A stretch of 42,378 bases of DNA from Trichinella spiralis (GCA_000181795.3 CM012954.1:8161597-8203974), one strand, 5' to 3'; shown: positions 1 through 13,600, counted from the first letter of the stretch. Numbers and translations: made by a program. The notes: a model not told the origin generated them from the sequence alone.

Positions 1-1850
1 GTATTTAAAAGTGGGTATAAGGGCCGATACAAAAATTTTATGAAGACGAGACATCACCTACTCTCAACATAATATGAAAAAAGTCTTAGTTTTACAGAAA
101 AAATATCTTACTAATCTATTGCTTACTACAAACATAGGGTAATTTAATTAAACTAAGGAATCACTTCACCCTTTCGAAGTACCCTAAGCCATTGCAAACA
201 GAGACAGCACACACAAGAAATCACATTTACCTCCTGCCTTCTCTTGTTCTGCGTTGTGCCGTCCGTGATTTGGTTCGTGTCGTCCGCATTTTCACTTTCG
301 ATCTACTTTATTAATTTTACCTGCAAAAATGATATATTAAATCAAAACTGCTCTCATTTCATTACAAAGTAGACTTACGACAAATATAATAATTAAGTGC
401 TTTTCAATTAAAAGATAACTATTTTAAAAATGAGTATTCAAATGTTTCGAAAAAAAGTAACACAAGTAGAAAAAAAGAGGAATTACTTTTCAGCAATTTA
501 AAATAGACGTCAGCAAAAACTATTCAGCGTCATAAACTCAGAGAACGTTTTTCAACGCTACCACTTGCCACGTAAGTCAAACGAACGAGTGCGCCCTAAC
601 TGACGATTATACACCTTAATGCGATCGTTATTTGCATAGCGCAGCGTTCAAAACCGGTTTTTGTGCGTTGGAACTTCTTACTGAGGATAAATTCTAACCT
701 ATGCCTCAATACAGTATGAACAGAATAAATAATATGCACTGCTCAATTCTACCAATAAAAACCATTTGAAAATTCAAAAATGACCTTGATATTTACAATT
801 CAGTCAAAAAACACTATCTGGCAGAAAACTCCATACCGAAAAAACTGACTGAAACATAACCCACCTACGTATAACTGAAAATTTTCTTAAGTCAGAAAAC
901 CAAGTAGTTAAAATGGAGATAATTTTATATGAGCAACTTTCTGGCAAAAGCTTGTTTATAGTTAGTTGAACGTACATGTTAGCTATTGAAAATTCTTATT
1001 CTATTTCGAAAGACTATATTCTAATAATAGATAAACAATGTGCACAGGGTGTTATTTAATGAAACTTAATTGTACGGAAATTTGATGCTCATTAAGTCAC
1101 TTATCATCTCATATTGAGAAATCATAGAGAATATACTGAGAATTTATGTTTTATATTGCTATGTGATTACGGCTTGAAAATGAAAAAACTGCCACTTACT
1201 GTCAAATGCGTCATCTTCTCTTTGTTGATTTTCATGCTCTTTTCATGTTAATTGAAAAATTATTTTTCAGAAATTTTTCCAAAAATTAATAATGAAAATA
1301 AAAAGCAAATCTAGTGTTTGGCGTTCAAAGTTGGTCTTCAGTCGATTTTCCAAACAAAACGCAGTGCTTCCATCCACGGACGACGTAAAACTAAAATTAT
1401 TTCCAATATGTCAATAATGGAAAGGAAATCGCATGCAAATTTTTATTTTATTCATTTCTCCTGATAAATATCACTAGCCCACTGTTTTCATTGCGTTTTA
1501 TTTACTTAAGTAATGCACTGCGTTTGAGAGAAAATTTAATTGTAACCGTGTCAAACGTATTTTTTTTATTCTTTTCTGCTTTTTTTATTTATTTTATTTT
1601 ATTTTATTCTTTTCTGCTGATAATCGTGATTGCGTTTTATTTACTTAACTAGGGCTAACCGCGCCATAATGTTCAATTAATGTTGAGAGATGTCTTGTAG
1701 GATGATAGTGAAAATCAAGCTTTGAAGAAGCAATTCACTAGAACAGACAAACTGAACCAATAAAACAATCATTTGAGAATTACAAAATGACCTGGCTAGA
1801 TGGAAGTCATCACCAAAAACTTCCCGTCAAAATATATACACATTGTGCGG
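1..1850 (-). repeat. Left copy of a long inverted dispersed repeat
   Basis: Read on the minus strand, this stretch matches 35150-36860 on the plus strand along most of its length, with small gaps and an eye-estimated identity of roughly 85-90%. Shared landmarks include the block around 1320-1400 (matching 35600-35690), the block around 560-700 with an octamer-like TATGCAAAT (matching 36230-36390), and the block around 160-310 ending in a splice-donor-like GGAG|gtaaat. The match weakens beyond about 1850 and near position 130. A motif of about 120 bp occurs twice inside the copy (around 745-850 and 1700-1830). No long open frame is present. It may be a segmental duplication of a promoter plus first exon, or a mobile element; nothing identifies a transposon family. 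Confidence 0.75.
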
Positions 1851-2463
1851 TTGCTCTAACAAAAAAACTCAAGCAGACAGGATTATATACAATTTGCTTA
1901 TTGTCTGTGTTCTTCGAAAAATATGATAAACATAATAGGAAGTTATAATAAATTAAATCAATTTCTGTGCAAAAAATGATATTTTTCAATTTGCATATTA
2001 GAAAACACGGCGATTTTAATAATACTAGGCTTGCTTAATAGAACGCTTAAATATACTGACAATCGTGTGAAAACATCAAAAATATATTCTGTAATATCAA
2101 ATGCTTACCTTGATGCAATTTCTTCAACATCGAACAGTGCCTGTCGCTAGCTTACAGTAAACGCAAAGTAAGATTGAATTATTGGGTATGGTCAATAGTA
2201 TTACAATAAACAGTTGGCCAACAGAACATTCATGCGTGAGCCTCAATCAGGAAGCTCCTGAGGGAGTCTTTATTGAAGCTCAGCAAACACTTGTTTTCGT
2301 TCTACCCCATAATGAAAAAGCGGAATTCCAATTAGACAACTTTTTCACTTCTTTGCCTCTGGCTACGATCATAGTACCCTGCGTGATCTCTGTAAATAGC
2401 AATATTTCCATTTTAACTGAACGTTCATGGAAATCCAATTCATTTTTCAGTTAGCCCACTCAC
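1851..2463. other. Unassigned stretch with weak exon-like signals
   Basis: No recognisable gene. A plus-strand frame is open from an ATG at 2188 to a stop near 2454 (about 88 residues, no known domain). On the minus strand there is a good donor, CATCAAG|gtaagc near 2112, preceded by an in-frame ATG near 2133. Neither could be tied to other exons, so no gene is called. Confidence 0.3.
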
Positions 2464-2469
2464 TTTATT
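2464..2469 (-). terminator. Poly(A) signal of the ABCC10-like gene
   Basis: AATAAA on the minus strand, about 277 nt downstream of the ABCC10-like stop codon. It is the first clear canonical hexamer found past that stop, so it is the likely cleavage and polyadenylation signal. Confidence 0.5.
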
Positions 2470-2745
2470 GCAATCATGACATGAAATTGTTTGTTATAAT
2501 TAATGTTTGTACACGTCTTACTTAATTATAATTTTCAATTTACAATATATAAGTGAATTTCAGTGATGCTCAAGTACAAAAGGCAACGATAAACTGTGAG
2601 AATTGGCCGCCTTCATATGCATTGATTGATTTCTTTATAATATTTGCAACTGGTCGATTCATATTTGGTAAGAACAAATGATAAAGTGATGTTCGTTCTA
2701 CAACGGCTCAAAAAAATATCGACCAATGACAAAGATTTCAACTGG

Positions 2746-5700
2746 TCACATATATTGGACATTATTATGATTTGCCGCTAAACGACGGAACTTGGAATTC
2801 GGACAGCTGAGCAATTGGGCAGGATTTCCTTGTTCGACGAGTTGACCATTTTCCATTACAATAATTCTGTCAGAATCCATGACCGTGCAAAGTCGGTGAG
2901 CTATTGTCAGAACCGTCGACTGGGCAAAGCGTCTCCTCAGCAGCCTCTGCAAACGCGCGTCGGTTTCAACGTCCACGTGGGCAGTGGCTTCGTCAATGCA
3001 AATTATCTTGAAGATGCAGGCAAAGGAGAAATGCCACAAGAGATGTTGAACGTGCAATTTACCTTTTTTTCCAAAATCGAAGCCCGAATGAGACATATCA
3101 ACTGCCGTTGGCCGACGGAAACGTTGCTGCCGCCTTCTTTGATTTCCGCTTCCAGTCCACCAAGTTGATGGACAAATTCCTCTTCAACAATAGTGGAAAT
3201 TCAAGAGCTTCATTCAGTGGACAACTGCAACGCTAGCTACCTAATTCGCAAGCTCGGATCGCTTGTTCAAGCTGGTCGCGTTCCAAGACGCGTCGGATGT
3301 CCAAATTTTCCGCCAACGAACCGCTGAACAAAAATGGATTCTGAGGAATAATGCAGACGGCATTTCTACAAATTCAACAACACCAACAACAACAATAATA
3401 ATTAATAATAATGAAAGTAAGAACATCATCACTTACCTGAGCTCGTATAAATCAACACTAGCAATGTCGATGGAATCGATCAATATTTGACCACTTTCCA
3501 AAGAATACATACGGAACAACGCGTTCAACAAGCTCGACTTTCCTGATCCTGCGAAAGGGAACAATTCAACGTTCTCGTGGAAAGCTTCATTATATATGAG
3601 ATAAAGCATCATCATGACAGTCCACCTGTTCGTCCGACGATGGCAACTTTTTCACCAGCATTGACATCAAACGTGACAGCATCCAAAGCTAACTTGCAAT
3701 TGGCAGAATAACGCAGACAAACTTGACGAAATTGCAAATGGCCGGCACTGGGCCAACACCCAGCAGCAGGCCTGTTGGTCGAGCGATCCTCGGCTTGACG
3801 TTCCGAAGCCACGCCCCTAATGTAGTCGAACAGTCGTTCGGTCGAGACGAAGTCGCGTTCAGTGTCCGCCAACGAGTTGGTCAACTCGGCAAGCAAATTC
3901 ACGGCCAACAACACGTACGTCAACGCCAAGCCGATCATTTCTGCGAAAATATGCAACAGTAACAAACAAACAAACAAACAAACGAAATTCCACTGACCAG
4001 AATGAACTCGGCTCAGACGATGTTGCACCAAAGCGACCACGCCCACGGCGGTGATTGTAGTCACGGCGATGATGTTCAAACGGAATGAAAACCACAAACT
4101 CGAAGCCAACAAACTGTATTCACATTTCAAATAATTCGTCAACAGTTGTTCAAATTCATCTACGAATCTACAATTTGAAATTTGAAATAAATAAATAAAT
4201 AATACTTTCAAATCGAATTATTCATTATTCACAAGTCGAAAGTGGCCAACGCGCGCACAGTGACCACGCCCCGTACCGTGTCCGCAAAATGAGCGTAAAT
4301 CGGTGACAAGCTGACACTGGACAATCGTCTCAATGGGCAACGTGTCATTCTGTACTGATGCTACAATTTTGCAATCAATCGAATAATATTCAAATAAGGT
4401 AAAATTTAAATAAAAAATTGTTTTGTCCCAAGATTCTCACTTGAATATACCAGTAGAATAAGCACAACGGCGCGACGACCACAACGCACCACGGTAAACT
4501 GTAGAGCACAAGAACCACGGCTCCGAGAAGTTCGAAGGTAAATTTCGCCAGACGATTCGCCTGAGAGGGTAGTGATTCATCTGTGGAAAACATGTCGGTC
4601 GAGATACGATTCAAAATTCGTCCTTTTGGTGTAGCGAGGAAGAAGCTCAGCGGTGCCTGAAGACAAAAAATGCGTTCACAACTTGGAACATTCATCATGT
4701 TGAAGGGAAAGTTATTAAAAAACCAATCCTCCCTCACACGAAACAATTTGTTCATTAATAAACTGTGAATACGTTCCGACGCTCGCAAACATCCGTAAGC
4801 GTAGACGAAAGCTCTGATTAGCACAAAGATACTGTTAGCAACGGCCAGACTGGAGTAAACTGTCAAAAAGTATAGTTGAGAATTATCGTTGAGATGATTC
4901 ATCTCTTCAACAAGATCACTCCGCTGTTGAACTGTAAATATGAGAAAATAAAAAAAAGAAATAAACGATATAAGCATACTTACTTGCACCAATGTTGCTG
5001 ATGTTATTGCTGTTCGTGTTGTTAGCATGTTTCAGCCAGTACGAAAGCCACCAATCACTGGCGTTTCTGCTTGCTAAATTGAACGTGAAAAGTGAAGCAA
5101 CAATTCCAACAGCCATTCTAATAGCAAACCTTGCATTGAAAACAGTGACAACAAAATTGCCAAACAAAATCCATAACCCATAATACGACAGTAAGTTTTA
5201 TAAATGGAAAATTTTACCAAACCGATCTGCAAACAACATGAATTTTAAAAGTTGTGGCAATAGTTATGATGATTCATTTGAATTTATGCTATATGACGAA
5301 AATGTATGACGAATTTTCAAATTTCATTGTGCAAACCTCTTGCGCTTCACAATTTTCCATCTGCATTTGCTTGTCAGCGTTGATTTCGGTGGGATGTTTC
5401 AGCTCAAATTCGGCACAATCATCTCCTTTGAAAGCAGTATCATTTGAAACTGCCAATTCTTTCTTCTCACTGATCTGTGGCACCGTTTGGGGAGGGCCTG
5501 AAGCAAAATAATCAAAAACAAACAAACTGCTTGCCAATTTTTGATCACAATTTTGGCCACTTACTGAAACTGACAATACGACCATGATTCAGAGTTAAAA
5601 TTCGGTCGGTTTTAATTAAATATTCAGAACGATGAGTGACCAAAAGTACAGTCTTGTCACGCAGCATGCCTCGTATGCACCGGTCGAACAACGCCTCGGC

Positions 5701-8067
5701 AATCAACGCATCCACCGCAGAAAGAGGATCATCCAAAAGATAAATATCCAGGTCCTGGATGGTTTTATGTTTTCAATTTGAAAAACTGAAAATCACAGAA
5801 CGCAAACACAAAAGCATTGTTCACCTGATATACGGTCCGAGCTAATGCAACGCGGGCTCGTTGACCACCGCTTAACGCTTGTCCTTCTTCGCCAACCGTT
5901 GTCTGATCACCCATACTCAGTTGCTTTAAACAACACGAATGTTATTTATATCAACTTTTTGAAATAATTCAAAGAAATTCAAACAACCACCAACAATAAA
6001 CAGCCTTTCCTTACTTGAAAATCCTCTGCCAGACAGCACGCGTCCACAACATTCCAATACCAGTCATTTTGAAATGGCTTGCCAAAGGTGATGTTTTCCC
6101 TTATAGTGCCACTTCTCAGCCAAACATCTTGACAAGCGTAGCCCACGCCTTCTCCAGCGCGACGTTGTAAAAATACTGAACCTTCGCAAAGGTGCAACTC
6201 TTGCAAAATGGTATAAAATAGCGACGATTTGCCCGAACCAACAGAACCACAAATGCCGATCAATTCTCCCTGAATGAATTGAAAAAAAAACACAACATTT
6301 ATAATTTCAAAATTTACGCAGCACTTCAAAGAGTAAACCCGAACGAATGAACCTTTTGTACAGTTAAATTGATGTTTCTCAACGTTGGCGATTCAGTTTC
6401 GCCTTGCCAACTGGAAGTTACATTGTCCAGTTTCAGTGCAACGGACGACGACAAATTCAGTGAAGCATCCGGTGAAACAGAGTTGTCAAGCAAAGAGTTA
6501 AGATTCAAAAATGCCGACAGTCTGTTTTTGGATACGCAGGCTTCGATCGCAGCGCTAAGAATCCATGGTAAATTTATCAACGGTGCAATGAGAACATTGA
6601 GAAGAGACAAGCTGGTGAAAACCTTAAACAACAAAATGAAATAATTTTCGACTGCAATCAATATTAAAATAAAAAAACAACAACAAACCAAAAAACATCG
6701 AAATTGAATCAACTATTGAACAAATTTCATACCTGATTATCATCAACTGGATACAAAAGAAATATTTTTTTAAAATACAGTATACAGCTAAAAGAAATCA
6801 AGTATTTCTTTTCAATTCAATAACTCTTTTCTACCTTGGAAGCAGTCAAATGGCCGCCCAACAGAACGTAAGTAAGAAACGTAAGCGTGCTCATGAGCAA
6901 ACTGGTGGCAGCCCAGATGTAAACCGAAACAGCGTCCAAATATTTCCGACGCTTCAAGTATTTCAACTCTTCCCGCCTCATCAATTCAACACGCTTTTCG
7001 AAATCAGCTTCAAACGCGCCAAATTTCACCGTCGCCACGCCTGACAAAATTTCGTTGACGAACTAAAAAAACAAGATGAACAGTGCAAGTGAATAAATAA
7101 AACAAGTTTTAAATTATTTAATAAGAAATAAAAGGGAAAAAAACTGTAACCAATTAATAACTGATTGATCGTACACGAACTCGACAATCTTTCTTTTCCA
7201 TCATTCGATGAAACAGTGTGCCCATCTTGGACGACAGGCAACGGACCAACGGCAAAAAAGCCAACGCGATCCCAATGCCGGCAACGAATGCAATGCCAAC
7301 CTGAAAATCATTAAACATCGACAAAATGGATTTGAACATGGAAAAACAAAATACAGTTGTCAAACCTCTCTGTAGAGGAGAAAAAATGCAACGCCGATTT
7401 GCAACGGCACACTCCAGACGTCGTGCAAGCAGCGGCAAAATGCGAGCAGTCGTTCCGTGTCGGTGGACAGCAGATTCACCAACTCGCCAACGCTGAAATG
7501 ACTCAGCTGGCAAGCTGCCAAGTCCAGCAGTCGCCTGTAGACGGACATGGTCACTAGAGCGCGGACTTTCAGTTCCACCAAGCCGAGCCGATGCCTGTAG
7601 TGAGTGGTCAGCAGGGCGTTGGCCAAATTGGCACCGAACAATCCCAAAGCGATGTACAAGCCGTGATGCTCGAATGAAGAAGAAGCGTTCGGGTTGTCGA
7701 CAAATCGGAGCAAACATCCCAACAAGAGTGGATTTGCAAACGCCAGCATATCGCCGAGCAATTTCAGCAATGCCAGGGGATAAAACTCAACCGCCAAACG
7801 CCGGTGCAGCTTACTTGCCCAACCGGTGGGGCTTCTTCTCGTCCGACTTTGGTGAAATGCTTGTTCAAGTGCCGATAATCGACATGCATCCGGAAGAGCA
7901 AGCAGATCGTCGCAACTGGTCAACTCCCCTCGGACACCTTTGCCAACGAGGCTGTTTGTCCAGCAGAAGAACAATCTGGAAAAGATATTCCCACTCTCTT
8001 CTTGTCCTACAGTCGCTGTCAGACTTTCCCCATCGATCACCAGCACTTCATCAGCGTCATTCATCAC
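2746..8067 (-). CDS. ABC transporter, subfamily C, ABCC10/MRP7-like
   Basis: Predicted ATP-driven exporter of the MRP family in a cell membrane. Nineteen exons join in frame: 7366-8067, 7175-7300, 6835-7062, 6353-6622, 6015-6269, 5826-5933, 5565-5754, 5337-5497, 5130-5226, 4984-5073, 4738-4931, 4441-4656, 4233-4360, 3998-4167, 3626-3940, 3437-3548, 3241-3365, 3063-3181, 2746-3006, giving 1288 residues. Order is TMD1-NBD1-TMD2-NBD2. NBD1 has Walker A GSVGSGKS (about 450-457), LSGGQ (544-548), Walker B ending LLDD with Asp replacing the catalytic Glu, and H604. NBD2 has Walker A GRTGSGKS (1081-1088), VSVGQ (1183-1187), catalytic Glu 1208 in CIDEAT, and H1239. The degenerate NBD1 and intact NBD2 are typical of ABCC proteins. 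Motifs such as [11 protein letters not shown] and the region before NBD1 are closest to ABCC10. No TMD0 is seen, so it is shorter than human ABCC10 (about 1490 residues). Substrate unknown. Confidence 0.9.
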
Positions 8068-8123
8068 AGCTGTTCAACAAGTCAGTAGTTTTCCTTCAAC
8101 AGTATCCTTTTGTAGTGATATTT

Positions 8124-8132
8124 TCTGAAAAT
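8124..8132 (-). promoter_or_regulatory. Splice acceptor upstream of the ABCC10-like start codon
   Basis: On the minus strand a pyrimidine-rich TTTTCAG ends just before 8124, 57 nt upstream of the chosen ATG. No matching first exon was found nearby, so it could receive a trans-spliced leader or end a 5' UTR intron. It sits about 90 nt past the poly(A) signal of the upstream gene. Confidence 0.4.
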
Positions 8133-8216
8133 TTCAAAACAAACTATGCACTAAAGAATTTGTTTGAAATCAACAAAAATATCCATCAAACATTCATCAC
8201 AAACAAACAAATGAAA

Positions 8217-8222
8217 TTTATT
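8217..8222 (-). terminator. Probable poly(A) signal of TMED10
   Basis: AATAAA on the minus strand, about 266 nt past the TMED10 stop and about 90 nt before the acceptor-like site of the ABCC10-like gene. The spacing resembles that inside nematode operons. Confidence 0.45.
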
Positions 8223-8487
8223 TGAATCAACATTAAAAATTTATAACACGTTCTGAAAAAAAAATTAATGCTTTCAAAATAGTTTAATCAAGAAGAAAAG
8301 ACGATATACTTTTGTCGTGGAAAAGTAACAATTTGAAACACCACACAACAATACTAGCAACGTATTATTTTGTGTGAGCAGAACAAACAGAAAAGTAAAC
8401 AACAACAAAAATCCAGCATCAAAGAAGCTAGCAGTGACGAGAATCGTGAATTATTACATCACGGTGCAAGAATTCCATTTTTCTTCT

Positions 8488-9551
8488 TCAATCGATTAGT
8501 TTTTTCGCTCTGAAAAATCTGCGCAAGTATAACACTTGCCAAGAAGCCAGGAGAAGCAAACAGCTGACAGAAAAAAGAGTCAAATATAATACTCGAGAAT
8601 TTGTCGACTCTAAGATGAAAATTAATCAGCATCAAAACATACTGCCTGATTAAATTATCCAACTGATCACTAATTACCGTTTGTATTTCTTATATCCTCT
8701 TCGTACAAATTTACGGCGGCAAAATCTTGCAAAAGACTTTCACCAAGATCTTCCAAGCGTCTCAGTTCCATTTCAACCGGAAGCAAATGTTCTGCTTTAG
8801 CAATCTGAAACGGTAAATTTGCATTTAGCAAATAAAAATAATAAAATAAATATTCTGCAAACAATTTCAATAAGTAAGAAAATGCTAGTTACTTCATGCA
8901 TTAAAAAAATGAAAAATTTACATGCAACAAAAATACACTTGAAAACAATAATTACTGACCTGTTCATAATCTTTAGCTTCGAGTCCATGTCTGATGTTCA
9001 ATTCAACTTCACGCAGCATTCCCGCTTGTGCACCACCTTGAAAAATATTTGAAAATGAAAAATTGTGTAAAGTGCAAAATGAAACCATTTCCATTTCAAA
9101 AACAATGCTTACTATGCTGAGGTTTCGTGCTTACGCAAATTTCAAACAAATCTGATTTGTCTGTAGTGAAAGCAAATTTTCCAGTAAGATCAGTAAAATC
9201 TTGTCGTTTGAAAAGAATGTGGTTTTGAAAATCAGTCACCTAAAACAATTTTTTAATTACCAAACAAAAAATTTATTTAAATTATACAATTCAAAAGTCA
9301 AACTGAACTGCCTGTTCACAGGTTCACAAAAATGTTTCCTAAACAATCTGCAATGTTATACTTACAATTATGTTGCTCAACTGAGCTGGTCCCTCGGTAA
9401 ACGAATAATCGCCCGTGACTACAACACCTTTCGCGGCTTCTTCTTTCACACATACCGGACGTCCCGGTCTCACCAAAAATCGCAACGCATTTATTTCAGT
9501 AAAAACTGTGAGGCATAGAAAGAAAACACAAATGCATTCTGCACAACCCAT
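8488..9551 (-). CDS. TMED10: p24 family cargo receptor, TMED10 orthologue
   Basis: Type I membrane protein that cycles between ER and Golgi and takes part in COPI/COPII vesicle cargo selection. Five exons (9366-9551, 9113-9239, 8960-9036, 8678-8804, 8488-8609) join in frame to 212 residues, the family's usual length. An N-terminal hydrophobic signal peptide (about 1-22) is followed by a GOLD domain with its two cysteines, then the coiled-coil segment containing ELRRLEDL, one membrane helix near the C-terminus and the short cytosolic tail [11 protein letters not shown]. That tail has the paired FF (COPII binding) and the KK (COPI binding) of the p24-delta class, almost identical to vertebrate TMED10. 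A minus-strand acceptor TTCTTCAG ends just before 9586, 35 nt upstream of the ATG, fitting a trans-splice site or a 5' UTR intron. Orthology is very secure. Confidence 0.95.
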
Positions 9552-10624
9552 TTCACCGTTAAATGTTTCCTTTCAAAAATCAAGCGCTGAAGAAATATAT
9601 CTACCTAGAATATTTCAATTAAAAATTGAAATAATTTAAAAATTCAACAACTCAAAAACATCTGTCAGCTAATTTTATTAACTGGTGGAGTTCAGTCAAA
9701 TATTTCTCCTCATCTATAATAGACATATTTCGTTTAAAATATTTTTCGCTGTATTTGGACTGTTATATACACAATTTTCAATTTCAATTCATATGAAAAT
9801 TATAACAAAAACACAAAAATCCACTTACAATTTACAAAATTAATGGCAATGTACAAAAGAATCGAGGAAATTAGCAAGTAGCAGAAACAACTACAAATAC
9901 AAATTAGGCAACGCCGCACGATACTGACACGTCTTTAAGTGTGTACTGTAGATAATCAAGTTCAATTTATATTACTCTTTTCAAAATAAAAATATGAGAT
10001 GAAGCAGTTGGATAGAGAGAATCATTTAAATATATATAATTGTTAATTTAAAAACAATTACATGATGCTACATTTCGATTTAATGAATGACAAATTGCCT
10101 GTGAAAAAATATAACCAGATGTTGACTATTATTATACAATTAAAACTTACTTTTCTTTTTTCTGGGTGAGAATGATCAAAATTAGTTGAAGAAGTCGATT
10201 TGGTCTAGAAATTTTTACTTTGAGGTCTTTATCATTTCATTGATTATATATATATACAGCCCATCAGTTGTTCTCAACATTGTTCAACTGCACGCAATGT
10301 CGAAAGTCAAAATGATCAAATTCGTCGTAGAATTATTCATTTCATGAATAAGAAAAAGAAAAAATAATAAGTAATAATAAATCATAGCATGTATACTGGC
10401 ATACAGATATCATAAATAAATAAATAAATAAATAAATAAACACACATATCTGTGAATATGCATATTAGCAAACAGATAACAAGATTATCACTTCTGAAAA
10501 AAATATTAAAATAAGTTTAGTCCCTGACCCCAGCTCAGGAAATTTCAAAGTTATGATCAACGAAAAAGATAAGTAAAAAAACAACAACAAATAATAACAA
10601 TAATCAGAACAACAACAGCACCGT
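9552..10624. other. Spacer between FRMD4-like and TMED10 genes
   Basis: About 1.07 kb separating two minus-strand genes. It should hold the 3' UTR of the FRMD4-like gene; a minus-strand AATAAA lies near 9672-9677, almost 950 nt past the stop. No open frame with family similarity was seen. A tetranucleotide repeat is listed separately. Confidence 0.5.
10411..10440. repeat. Tetranucleotide microsatellite (AAAT)n
   Basis: About seven head-to-tail copies of the unit AAAT/ATAA in the spacer downstream of the FRMD4-like gene. Confidence 0.9.
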
Positions 10625-13600
10625 TCAGACGACGGTGGCCGCTTTGAGCGGCGAGCCAGTCGAAGAAGCACCATTACTTTTGTTCGCTGCCTTTGCATTT
10701 GTAACAGTACCAGCTGAGGCTGAGATACAAACGTCAGAACAGGATGCATTTGTGCGCGCAACACCCAAGGGCTTGGATTCGTCATACCAAGAAAGCACAT
10801 CCTGCACGTCGTGAGCAATCATTGCTTTGGGACCAGTGCGTTGATGGACCATGGCTGAATGCTGCGGCGAGCTGAACGTCGGAGGCAAATTAACTTCGTG
10901 TTGCACACGTCTAGCTGGCGCTACAGCAGGTTGTCGGTTTGTATATTTCAAATAATCATCATTACTGTATGGTCGAACGGCCTCTAGAGCAGGCTGACAA
11001 GCAACCATTGCTGACGAACCACGACTCGGATAACGTGGAGGAGAATGATCCATTGATGCATATGATTCTTGATATTGTTGTTGTTGTTGTTGCTGCTGCT
11101 GCTGCTGCTGTTGACGACCAATTACTGTATATTTTTCAGACAATCGCTTCAGCAAACCCGTTGCACCAGTACCTCGATTCTTCAACTGCCTCCTATCCAA
11201 ACTGCCGACGTAATTAACCATTCCAGGAAACTGCCCACTGCATCCTGGAATTGCCGCCTTTGCACCTGCACTGCTAGAAATACTGCGATGCGTCAAGCCA
11301 GAATTAACCGACTCTGAGCTGCCGAGAACAGCATGGTTCATCCGTTCCAGACAATCCTGATCCCAGCTGGTCCTCTGCTGCGGTACATTGTATGAACCGA
11401 GGGCGTGATCAACCGCGTCCACTTTTGGAAAAAACCTCAACGGACTGAGCACATCTCGCTCGTCGTTTTGCAATGACTGCGATGACAGACTGCGACTGCA
11501 GCCAACGCTAACGTTCGGCCGGTCCAACAAAGTCGGATAGTTCTGCTGTCTGTACTTGCTTTGATAAGAAACAAATGGACGGTAGCCGACCGCAGACGAC
11601 GACGACGACGACTGTCTCATGTTCAACTCTAATAAGCCACTACTACAAGGCACTGAATCCTCAGCACATCGTAAACCAAGATTCGGTGAATTGGGAATGG
11701 AAGCCTAAAATCAGCAATACACTTCTGCAACAATTAGCAACAAAAACAATAAACAATCAAACCTAACTACTACTGAATAAAATGGCAATAAACTGTGCAT
11801 ATATTTTATATTGATGTATTACCGATCTCAGTCGACTGTTCGATGCAGACGTCGAAGGGGCTTGTGCATAGTAAGGCAAAGCATCGCGTCCACGAAGCGG
11901 TGACAAACGGCTACTCGAAGCCATGCCACTAGCAGCGTTACGACAACTCTGCAAACGTCCCAACGAGTTGCAAGCAAACGGAGAAGGTTGTCCGCGGATT
12001 ACCGAATTCGTTTTGTCACTTTTGTAAGGCGAATGGGAATAATTTATACAGTGCATATCTGCAAGAGAAAAAACATCAATGCAATTGTGCCAATGCATTT
12101 GAAAAAGGTTTTCAAAAATCATCTTACTGTATTTAGTAGCAGTCAGGCACAGTTGTTCCAGTTGATTTTCCAACTGCTTCAACTGTTGTATTGCTTGTTT
12201 GAGATCTTGACGGCGACGCCTGCGTACCACGCTCGACACGCTCGGGTCGTTCACCAACTTCTCATGACCAGCGACAATTTTTCGCTTAATCTCCACATCT
12301 GCTTCCAATTTTGAAATATGATCAATCTGAAACAAAAAACAACAACAACAGTACACTTCGAAGTGTATATTCCAACAATATGTGAAAAAAATCTTCCAAC
12401 TGACTGACTGACTGTACGTGCAATTTAAAAATCCCATGCTTCAAGAAAGAAGAAAAGTATACTGTAAAACTGCAAAACACATTCGGTTGATCAATTTACA
12501 AAATAAAAACACATACCGTGACCAATTTGTTGACTAAATCCGGTGAAATACTGAACGAAGTGCCCACACGTCGTTTGATCTTCGGCTCTGCTTCGCCTGG
12601 TGCCAAAGCGCTGTACAATTCAGATGGTATTTCGCCCGTAATATTCTAATGCATGGATAATATTAATAATTAATAAAAACTGGCAATTAAAAAATTTTCC
12701 TTAAACTTTCCAATAATTTACCCCTTCCTGAATGCAGACGTCTTTCAATTCTTTGAGCTTTTCGATGAGAAGAAGTTCCAGCGCTTGCTTGCGGCTTTGC
12801 AACTGCTTGTAAAATTCCGAATCTCTAGCTTGTTCTTCATCTGATGAGTAAAAAAAATGTATCTCTCAGTAAGTGAAAGAAAAGAAAAATTCCACAAATA
12901 CCAGCATAGCACATGTTGGGCAACGAACGAAGACTCTGCGACGAAACGGACGAGCCCAGATCTGAGGTACTGTTGTTCGACGTGTCTGTGTGCATGCGTA
13001 TCGCAGAAAAGGGAAGCTTATTCAAATTGTCCAACAGTTCGTTGATGTGCCTGATTTGTACGTTTTTATCTTTCTAGAAGAAGTGCTTGGATGAAAAAGA
13101 AAAAAACTTTTGCGCAAAAATTAATCATTTAAATTACTCTGCTGATGGCTTTGTTGTCCAAATAGAATTGGTGCTGCGATATGGCCAACGACCAAATATT
13201 TTTACACAACTGCGGCGATTCGCATAAGTAGACAAGCACGTGCACGTTGCTCGGTACGAACGTTCGTCGACTTAGCGAAACCCTGGGATGATTTTTAAAA
13301 AAAAGTATATAAAACACCACGTGATTAACTTTAGAATAACGTCTGAAAATTCATGCAGTAGCTCTCTATTGGCAGTCAAAGCATAAGAAAATAAAAACAT
13401 CTAGATCTATCACCGTTAAATGAATTCAAAGCAACGTACTGAGTTGTAGGATCGCCAATAGCGGCGATCAAATTATCACCAGGAACTGTGGAAGATTGGA
13501 ATGCGTCCTCAAGAGGATTGAAAGAACTTAACACGTGTACAACACTAGAAACAGAATACGTATACGCCACTACAATTCACAACAACAACAACAACAACAA

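Noticed and set aside
7674-8225. Long plus-strand frame of 183 codons opposite the ABCC10-like first exon
   Set aside because: It is the shadow of the minus-strand coding exon; the minus strand carries unmistakable transporter sequence.
8459-8662. Minus-strand frame overlapping the TMED10 last exon
   Set aside because: The real frame, one base shifted, gives the diagnostic p24 transmembrane segment and FF/KK tail.
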